Assembly: GCA_035571275.1 (NCBI GenBank)
Contig: DATMKQ010000124.1
Coordinates: 1-18,562, forward strand
Direction: 5' to 3'
DNA from: Trebonia sp035571275
GTDB lineage: Bacteria; Actinomycetota; Actinomycetes; Streptosporangiales; Streptosporangiaceae
DNA: 18,562 bases
Shown one piece after another: positions 1 through 5,620 of the stretch. The first letter of the stretch is position 1. Each line of letters begins with the position of its first letter. A model generated the notes under the pieces. It did no database searches. It was not told the DNA's origin and worked only from the letters and a program-made list of their open reading frames with translations. Position numbers and translations under genes: made by a program.

Positions 1-378
1 GCCGGTCGCCCACGACAGGGACAGTTCCCCGGCGGCCATCGCGGCGGCCAGGTCCGGGTGCGAGCCGGTCATCGCGCGGGCCAGCCGCACCTCCGCGCGG
101 GCCCGGGCCAGCACCACCTTGGTCCGCCCGGCCAGCCACGAGGCCGTGGTCGGGTACCCGTCGCTGTCATGACAGTCGCTGGCGTCGAACCGGGACACCA
201 TCCGCATCCGGGCCGCGGTGTGCTTGGCGCTGACCGCGGCCAGCGCCTGCAGCACCTCCCCCAGCGCGGCGGGCTGCACCAGGTCTCCGGCCGGGCCGTT
301 GAGGTAGTCCAGGGCGGCGCCCATCATCGACAGCGCCTCCCGTACGCTGCCCGGCATCCCGTCTCCGCCCGTGCACAT
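1..378 (-). CDS. DUF222-domain HNH endonuclease family protein, N-terminal part (cut by the window edge)
   Basis: The minus-strand reading frame from the ATG at 378 stays open for 126 codons to the left edge, so the gene is partial. A purine-rich GGAGGAGG lies about ten bases upstream of the ATG and supports this start. The translation runs MCTGGDGMPGSVREALSMMG, then a helical stretch rich in Ala, Arg and Leu with RFDASDCHDSDGYPTTASWL and ARAEVRLARAMTGSHPDLAA. That is the pattern of the DUF222 (13E12-repeat) domain, which in Actinomycetota normally precedes a C-terminal HNH nuclease domain. The HNH part would lie to the left and is not visible. These genes are multicopy in many actinobacterial genomes and their role is not settled. 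Family is likely; intactness cannot be judged. Confidence 0.8.
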   Translation of the reverse strand, partial: MCTGGDGMPGSVREALSMMGAALDYLNGPAGDLVQPAALGEVLQALAAVSAKHTAARMRMVSRFDASDCHDSDGYPTTASWLAGRTKVVLARARAEVRLARAMTGSHPDLAAAMAAGELSLSWATG

Positions 379-539
379 TCCTGGACCACCTCCTCCCGGT
401 GTCAGGTCAAGTTTACCACCGGATGCTACATAGTTCAAACTCAGATTCGAATTACTGGGGCTGGGTAGACCACTGGTACCAGTCAGTTCTGAGTGAAGAC
501 GGAGACAACCATTCGTTCGGGATAATCCTTGGTATGTGC
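379..539. other. AT-richer intergenic stretch with two perfect palindromes
   Basis: This stretch separates the DUF222 gene from the nuclease remnant and is visibly poorer in GC than its surroundings. It holds an 8-bp palindrome ATTCGAAT (445-452) and a perfect 12-bp palindrome ACTGGTACCAGT (472-483). It also has a CGTTCGGGATAA string near 514 that recurs near 8871. An open frame begins at 399, but its first 45 or so residues look like no protein I know and lack the codon bias of neighbouring genes. I regard this part as non-coding. Confidence 0.45.
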
Positions 540-951
540 TCTGAGGTCGTGTGCTTTCAGGAGGTGCTGACCTGGTGGCATCTGCGGCTGCTGGCGCGGC
601 GGATGCGCTCGTTCCGGCACGTGAGCCTGCGGCCCTCGCCGCCAGGGCCGGCCGGCGGGCTGGTGACCTTTTCGCGGCTGGCGGTGTCCGGGACGAGCTA
701 TCGCCGCTTCGGCCGACCGCCGCACGCTCCAGGCGTTTCGCTCAGGGCACGGTGGAGGGCGGGGCTGAAAGGCGCGCTGGTGACCAGGCTGACGAGGCTG
801 TCCGTCATTAATACTCATCCGGTGGCCAACCGGGACGGCGACTGGTCTGCGGCGAACAGGTTCTATCCCCTGCACCGCGCGCAGCTGGCCGTCCTTGCCC
901 GTGTCGGACCACCTCGGGCTGCGCGCGACGCTATGCAGCGGGCACGCTTGA
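540..951 (+). pseudogene. Remnant of an endonuclease/exonuclease/phosphatase (EEP) family gene, internally deleted and frameshifted
   Basis: The plus-strand frame from about 540 reads EVVCFQEVLTWWHLRLLARRM, later GPAGGLVTFSRLAVSG, and then INTHPVANRDGDWSAANRF followed by HRAQLAVLAR. These match the EEP fold: the QE metal-binding motif, the glycine-rich GGLVTFSR strand and the NTH strand. Directly after LAVLAR the reading frame shifts by one base, and the new frame (901-951) reads VSDHLGLRATLCSGHA then stop. SDH is the final catalytic motif of the family. The usual 80 to 100 residues between these parts, including the GDFN motif, are missing, and no convincing start is present. This fits an internal deletion with a frameshift, so the product cannot be an active nuclease or phosphodiesterase. 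The family assignment rests on motifs only. Confidence 0.7.
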
Positions 952-987
952 GTTGAAGACGAGACCCCAACGGATAAGGACACTGCG

Positions 988-1569
988 ATGCCAGAACTGC
1001 TCATCGACTTCATCACTTCGCTCGACGGGTACGCGGCTGCTGACGGCTGGCCGGGCTGGTGGGGGCTCCAAGGGCCCGAGTACCTCGCGTGGCTGGCAGA
1101 GCAGCCAGAAGGGGACTACACGGTTCTGATGGGTGCGACCACCTACCGCCTCATGTCGGGATTCGCCGCCGCGGGCGAGCCAGGCACCGATGCCCTCGCG
1201 GGCCTGTCGAAGGTCGTCTTCTCCACCACGTTGAGCGAGCCCCTTTCCTGGCCGAACACGCAGCTCGTGGCTCAAGACCCCATCGAGGCCGTGCGGGAGA
1301 TGAAGGACAAGGCCCCCAAGTCGATGCGCACCATAGGCAGCCTCACCCTGTGCCGCTCCCTGCTGAAGGCCGGTCTCGTGGACCGCTTCCGGGTGGTTGT
1401 CTTTCCCGTTATCACAGGAAGCAGCGGCCGGGAACGGATCTACGACGGCTATCCCGATGTCGCACTAGACATGATCAGCAGCCGCACCTTCGATGGACGC
1501 ATCCAGCTGCTCGACTACGTTCCGACGATTCTGGCTGGACCGCCGGCCGCGCATACACCGGCCACGTAG
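988..1569 (+). CDS. Dihydrofolate reductase family protein (RibD C-terminal-like)
   Basis: The 193-residue product begins MPELLIDFITSLDGYAAADG and continues with VLMGATTYRLMSGF, SKVVFSTTLSEPLSW and TIGSLTLCRSLLKAGLVDRF. These are typical of the actinobacterial 'dihydrofolate reductase family' related to the RibD reductase domain. Such proteins bind NAD(P)H in a DHFR fold, but most have no known substrate and they are not the housekeeping folate enzyme. The ATG is preceded by AAGGA at a spacing of seven bases. The gene stands alone: the nuclease remnant ends 36 bases upstream, and the 3' end converges on the glycosidase operon with a hairpin across the stop codon. The C-terminal tail (AGPPAAHTPAT) is encoded partly by that hairpin and may be a recent extension. 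Confidence 0.85.
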   Translation: MPELLIDFITSLDGYAAADGWPGWWGLQGPEYLAWLAEQPEGDYTVLMGATTYRLMSGFAAAGEPGTDALAGLSKVVFSTTLSEPLSWPNTQLVAQDPIEAVREMKDKAPKSMRTIGSLTLCRSLLKAGLVDRFRVVVFPVITGSSGRERIYDGYPDVALDMISSRTFDGRIQLLDYVPTILAGPPAAHTPAT

Positions 1570-1584
1570 CCGGCGTATGCGCGG
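1547..1584. terminator. Hairpin across the DHFR-family stop codon, probable shared terminator
   Basis: The arms CCGCGCATACACCGGC (1547-1562) and GCCGGCGTATGCGCGG (1569-1584) pair over 16 positions with a single mismatch around a six-base CACGTA loop. The stop codon TAG (1567-1569) lies at the loop. The convergent glycosidase operon ends at 1598, so the hairpin is placed to terminate both transcripts. No T-tract follows, which is common for actinobacterial terminators. Pairing is seen directly; function is inferred. Confidence 0.65.
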
Positions 1585-1597
1585 GAGCCGGACAGGC

Positions 1598-3250
1598 TCA
1601 GATCGACATCTTCTCCAATCCCAGGTAGGTGCGCGCCGCCCAGGACACCGGGTCGCGGGCGAAGTCGCGCTGGATGGCGCGGTCGCGCAAGGCGTTGTCC
1701 AGGGCGGCCAGGATCATGGACTGGTCGAGCACCAGGTCGCGCTGGCCGACCGCTCCGGTGGACGGATCCACCGCGTCGAAGAAGCCGACCGGGCCGTAGA
1801 CCCCGGGGTACAGCGTGCGCAGCGCCTCGATGTTGGCGAACGCCTGCTGCGGGGCGACGTCCAGCGCCAGGAACGACGCGTGCGGCGTGACGACGTCTTC
1901 GGTCGCGCAGCCGTTGCACTGTGACAAGCCCTCGTTCGGGTGGGCGGCCGTGGCTCCGGTGCCGTAGTACGGGAACTCCAGGCCCTCGACGCCGTAGCCG
2001 GAGTAATCGCCGGTGTCGTCCGGCGTGCTGGACGGCGACATGCCCCACACCGGGTCGTGCAGCTGCTGGGTGGCGTACTTGATCTGCACCTGGACGGTGC
2101 GGGCGTCCGCCAAGCCGAAGCTGTGCGTTCCCCAGCTCGTCTCCGGGACGACCAGGTTGGGCATCAAGCCTTCGAACATCCCGCCCGCGTACGTCGGGAT
2201 GAACGTCAGTTTGCTACCCGGGTAGGTGTAGTGGCCCTCCCAGACGGTGAACTGCTGACCCGACTGCGGGTCCGTATAGGTTTCCCACGAACCCGCCATC
2301 GGCCACTGGCCCTGCCAGGAGAAGTCGGGATCGGTCGCCTGGCAGTCGGCGAACGGCGCCTTCGGCGGCAGTTCCCGCCAGCTACGCCACCACACGTTGC
2401 CCGGCATCTGGTGCAGGCCCATGCCGATGTAGGCGGAGATCCTGGGGTCGCTGTAGAACGCGCCGTTGTGGTAGTAGTGCGTCAAGTCGTCACCTTGGTA
2501 CGGGGGTAGGCCGACGTAGTAGCCACCGAACATCTGGCCGGTCGGCTGGTTCCCCGGCACCGCCGGGTTGGTGTTGCAGTGCGTCTCCGGCCCGTTGTCG
2601 TAGAAGATGCCGAAGTTCATCGGCGCGAGCAGGCTGTCGGCCAGGCCGCGCAGCTGGGGCATGGCCTCGCGGACGACGATCAGGCCTGAGGCGTACCACC
2701 CGTTGTCGACGTTGGAGATGAAGAAACAGTTATCGAACGTCGGTGTGGTTTCCGCCGAGCAGTCGATGTCACCGGGATTCCTGATCACGTCGCCGGTGGT
2801 CGTGTCGTACCACTGGTACAGGAACCCGTCGTACCGCTTGAGGTGCGCCACCTCGTGCAGCGTGGCGGATACCAGGCCGCGCGCCTTCGCGTTGCTCACC
2901 AGCCCGAGGTCGCGGGCGGCGACCACCGCCCACAGGTACACGCCGATGTTGGCGGCGGAGGTGTACCGGCCGTAGCTGGTCGGCGTGGCCGAGCCGCCCG
3001 CGAACGTCAGGTTGTCCATCGGCAGATGCGTGCCGGGATCCACGTCGAAGGCGTAGAACTTCCAGGTGTCCCGGGCGATGCCCATCAGGGCTGCCCTTTC
3101 CCCACCGGTCAGGCCGCTGTAGTTGGCGACGCTGGCCGCGCCGGCCGCCGCCGGGGAAGCCGACGCCCCAGCCTGCGTCGGCAGCAGCAGGAAGCCGACG
3201 GCGGCGAGCACCGCCGACCAGCGCATTACCCGCGATCTAACGATTCTCAT
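1598..3250 (-). CDS. Secreted glucoamylase-family (GH144-like) glycoside hydrolase
   Basis: The 550-residue product has an N-terminal signal sequence (MRIVRSRVMRW, then a hydrophobic run to about residue 24, then Ala/Ser/Pro-rich), so it is exported. The mature part follows the 'glucoamylase family' pattern of Pfam Glycoamylase and CAZy GH144. DTWKFYAFDVDPGTHLPMDN is near 61-80, SAANIGVYLWAVVAARDLGL near 98-117, and YDGFLYQWYDTTTGD and ISNVDNGWYASGL before 190. The C-terminal block has PTYAGGMFEGLMPNLVVPE near 352-370 and DQSMILAALDNAL near 509-521. GH144 enzymes characterised elsewhere are endo-beta-1,2-glucanases; that substrate is inference here. The gene starts 12 nt after the GH3 stop, with AAAGGA as ribosome binding site in the gap, so the two are one operon. 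Length is ordinary and no damage is visible. Confidence 0.82.
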   Translation of the reverse strand: MRIVRSRVMRWSAVLAAVGFLLLPTQAGASASPAAAGAASVANYSGLTGGERAALMGIARDTWKFYAFDVDPGTHLPMDNLTFAGGSATPTSYGRYTSAANIGVYLWAVVAARDLGLVSNAKARGLVSATLHEVAHLKRYDGFLYQWYDTTTGDVIRNPGDIDCSAETTPTFDNCFFISNVDNGWYASGLIVVREAMPQLRGLADSLLAPMNFGIFYDNGPETHCNTNPAVPGNQPTGQMFGGYYVGLPPYQGDDLTHYYHNGAFYSDPRISAYIGMGLHQMPGNVWWRSWRELPPKAPFADCQATDPDFSWQGQWPMAGSWETYTDPQSGQQFTVWEGHYTYPGSKLTFIPTYAGGMFEGLMPNLVVPETSWGTHSFGLADARTVQVQIKYATQQLHDPVWGMSPSSTPDDTGDYSGYGVEGLEFPYYGTGATAAHPNEGLSQCNGCATEDVVTPHASFLALDVAPQQAFANIEALRTLYPGVYGPVGFFDAVDPSTGAVGQRDLVLDQSMILAALDNALRDRAIQRDFARDPVSWAARTYLGLEKMSI

Positions 3251-3262
3251 GTGCCTGTCCTT

Positions 3263-5620
3263 TCAGTGCACCGTGAATGAGCCCGGCAGGCCGCCGGTCG
3301 AACTGTCGCCGACCCAGACGTCGACGGTGCCAGGGTCGACCTCGAACTGCCCGGAGTTGTTGTAGAAGCCGAACTGGCTCGGAGAAAGAGTGAACGTGAC
3401 CGTCTTCGTCTGCCCGGGCGCGAGCGTCACGCGCTGGAATCCCTCCAAACGACGGACCGGCTGCAAGATGGTCGTGCCGTCCTCATGGATGTAGAGCTGG
3501 CCGACGTCGGCTCCCGCCACGCTTCCGGTGTTGGTGATGTCCGCGCTGACCGTAACCGTGCCGGACGTCGAGATGCTGCTGTCCGACAGGTGCAGGTTGG
3601 ATAGCGAGAACGTGGTGTACGACAGGCCGTACCCGAAGGGGTACTGCGGCGCGTTGGGCACGTCGAGGTACTTGGACGTGTACTTGTTGTTCGGGTCGTA
3701 CGGGCGGCCGGTCGGCAGCTCGTTGTAGGAGATCGGGATCTGGCCGACGTTCACGGGGAACGTCATCGGCAGCTTGCCGCCCGGGTCGACCTTGCCGAAC
3801 AGCACGTCGGCCACCGCGTTGCCGCCCTCGGTGCCCGGGTACCAGGCCTCGATCAGCCCGGGCGCGTTGTTCGCGACCCAGCCGAGCGTGAGCGGGCGGC
3901 CGTTCATCAGCACGACGACGTACGGCTTGCCGGTCGCGGCGATCGCCTGGATGAGCGCGGTCTGCTGCCCGGGCAGGTCGATGTCGCTGCGCGACGACGC
4001 CTCACCGGAGTAGGCGGCCGGCTCGCCGGCCACGATCACGGTCACCGCGGACGCCTTGGCGGCGCTCACCGCGGCGGCGAACCCGGACGTCGAGGTGCAG
4101 TAGGCGTCGCAGCCTTCCGCATAAGTGATCGTCGCGCCCGGCGCCGCCGCCTTGATCCCGTCGAGGACCGGCACGACCGACGTCAGGTCAGACGCGGAGT
4201 ACCCGATGGGCACGTCCGGGCCGAGCTGGTCCGACGGGTCGTCGGCGAGCGGGCCGACCACCGCGATCGACGGTACGGATGTGCTCAGCGGCAGCGCGTG
4301 GTTCTGGTTGTTCAGCAGCACCATGGACTCGTCGGCCGAGGTGCGCGCGGCGGCCAGGTTCGCGGGGGTGAGCTCGGCCGTCTTCACCCGGTTCGGGTTG
4401 GTGAGCGGGTGGGCGAACAGCCCGGCGAGGAACTTCAGGTCCAGTACGTGCCGCACGTCGTTGTTGATCGTCGCCATGCTGACCTGGCCGCTCTTCACGA
4501 GCCGCGGGAGGTAGAGGGTGTAGGTGGAGTACTCGCTCGGCACCGTCACGCCCATCTCGATCGTCACACCGGCGGTCAGCGCGAGCTTCGCGGCATCCGC
4601 GCCGCTGGTCGCGTAGCCGAACGCCTCGAGTTCCTGCACGGCCTGGTAGTCGCTGACCACCGTGCCGCCGAACCCCCACTCGTTGCGCAAGATCGTGGTG
4701 AGCAGGTACGGGTTCGCGGTGTCCGGCACTCCGTCGAGCGAGGTGAACGCGCTCATCACGGTCGCCGCGCCCGCGTCGATCGCGGCCTTGTAGGGCGGCA
4801 GGTAGATGTTCGCGAGCTGCTGCTCGGACATGTCGGTCGTGTTGTACTCGCGGCCGGCCTGCACCGCGCCGTACCCGCCGAAGTGCTTGACGGTGGCGGC
4901 CATCTTGTCTGGCACGCTGAAGTTGGTGCCCTGGTAGCCGCGCACCTTGGCGACGGCCATCGCGGACCCGAGGAACGGGTCCTCCCCCGACCCTTCGACC
5001 ACCCGGCCCCAGCGCGGGTCCCGGCTGACGTCGACCATGGGGTTGAACGTCCACTTGATCCCGTCGGCGGTGGCTTCGCTGGCGGAGATCGAGGCGTCAT
5101 TCTCTATGGTCGTAGGATCCCAGCTCGCCGCCTCACCGAGCGGCACCGGGAAGATCGTCTTGTACCCGTGGATCACGTCAAGCCCGAAGATCACCGGGAT
5201 CTTCAGGCGCGACTGCAGCGCGGCCCGCTGGACCTGGTTGATGTAGTTCACGCCGGTGAGGTCAAGCACGGAGCCGACCTCTCCGCTGCGGACCTCGTTC
5301 AGCAGCGTCTGCCCGGGCGTGCCGTTGGCCCCGGTGGGCCCGGACATCTCCAGCTGCCCGATCTTCTCCGCGAGCGTCATCTTGCCGATCAGCGAGTTGA
5401 CCTGGCTCGTGATCGACGCCAGCTGCTGGCGCATCGCGGGTGACATGCCCGCCTCCTGCTGCTGGGCTGAGGTGAGAGCCGCGTCGTTGTTGCTCGGCGC
5501 CTTCTGGGTCGCTGGTGCGCGGCCGGCGGCTGGCGCGACGACCAGCGCCACGGCGGCCGCCAGCGCCGCGGCTCCGGTGGCGATCTGTGCGACATGTGAG
5601 CGCAGTAGGGGACTACGCAT
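3263..5620 (-). CDS. Secreted GH3 beta-glucosidase (BglX-like)
   Basis: I place the start at the ATG at 5620, not the upstream in-frame ATG at 5686, because GGGAGGACG precedes 5620 at normal distance and a signal peptide follows (MRSPLLRSHVAQIATGAAAL and a long Ala/Val run). The 785-residue product has the full GH3 layout. The N-terminal barrel shows MTLAEKIGQL, FNPMVDVSRDPRWGR, VKHFGGYG and the nucleophile aspartate in GGTVVSDYQAV (about residue 324). The second domain carries SGEASSRSDIDLPGQQ, with the likely acid/base glutamate near 540. A C-terminal fibronectin-III-like domain (about 670-780) begins after PFGYGLSYTTF. The enzyme removes terminal beta-linked glucose from oligosaccharides outside the cell. 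It is first in an operon with the GH144-like gene; linkage preference cannot be read from the sequence. Confidence 0.93.
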   Translation of the reverse strand: MRSPLLRSHVAQIATGAAALAAAVALVVAPAAGRAPATQKAPSNNDAALTSAQQQEAGMSPAMRQQLASITSQVNSLIGKMTLAEKIGQLEMSGPTGANGTPGQTLLNEVRSGEVGSVLDLTGVNYINQVQRAALQSRLKIPVIFGLDVIHGYKTIFPVPLGEAASWDPTTIENDASISASEATADGIKWTFNPMVDVSRDPRWGRVVEGSGEDPFLGSAMAVAKVRGYQGTNFSVPDKMAATVKHFGGYGAVQAGREYNTTDMSEQQLANIYLPPYKAAIDAGAATVMSAFTSLDGVPDTANPYLLTTILRNEWGFGGTVVSDYQAVQELEAFGYATSGADAAKLALTAGVTIEMGVTVPSEYSTYTLYLPRLVKSGQVSMATINNDVRHVLDLKFLAGLFAHPLTNPNRVKTAELTPANLAAARTSADESMVLLNNQNHALPLSTSVPSIAVVGPLADDPSDQLGPDVPIGYSASDLTSVVPVLDGIKAAAPGATITYAEGCDAYCTSTSGFAAAVSAAKASAVTVIVAGEPAAYSGEASSRSDIDLPGQQTALIQAIAATGKPYVVVLMNGRPLTLGWVANNAPGLIEAWYPGTEGGNAVADVLFGKVDPGGKLPMTFPVNVGQIPISYNELPTGRPYDPNNKYTSKYLDVPNAPQYPFGYGLSYTTFSLSNLHLSDSSISTSGTVTVSADITNTGSVAGADVGQLYIHEDGTTILQPVRRLEGFQRVTLAPGQTKTVTFTLSPSQFGFYNNSGQFEVDPGTVDVWVGDSSTGGLPGSFTVH

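Noticed and set aside
483..1016. Minus-strand frame of 177 codons over the EEP remnant
   Set aside because: Its sequence is Arg/Pro/His-rich without motifs, whereas the plus strand carries recognisable EEP motifs.
4298..5443. Open plus-strand frame of 381 codons inside GH3
   Set aside because: It is antisense to the well-supported GH3 catalytic domains and its translation (His/Arg/Gly-rich) resembles no protein; a GC-bias shadow.
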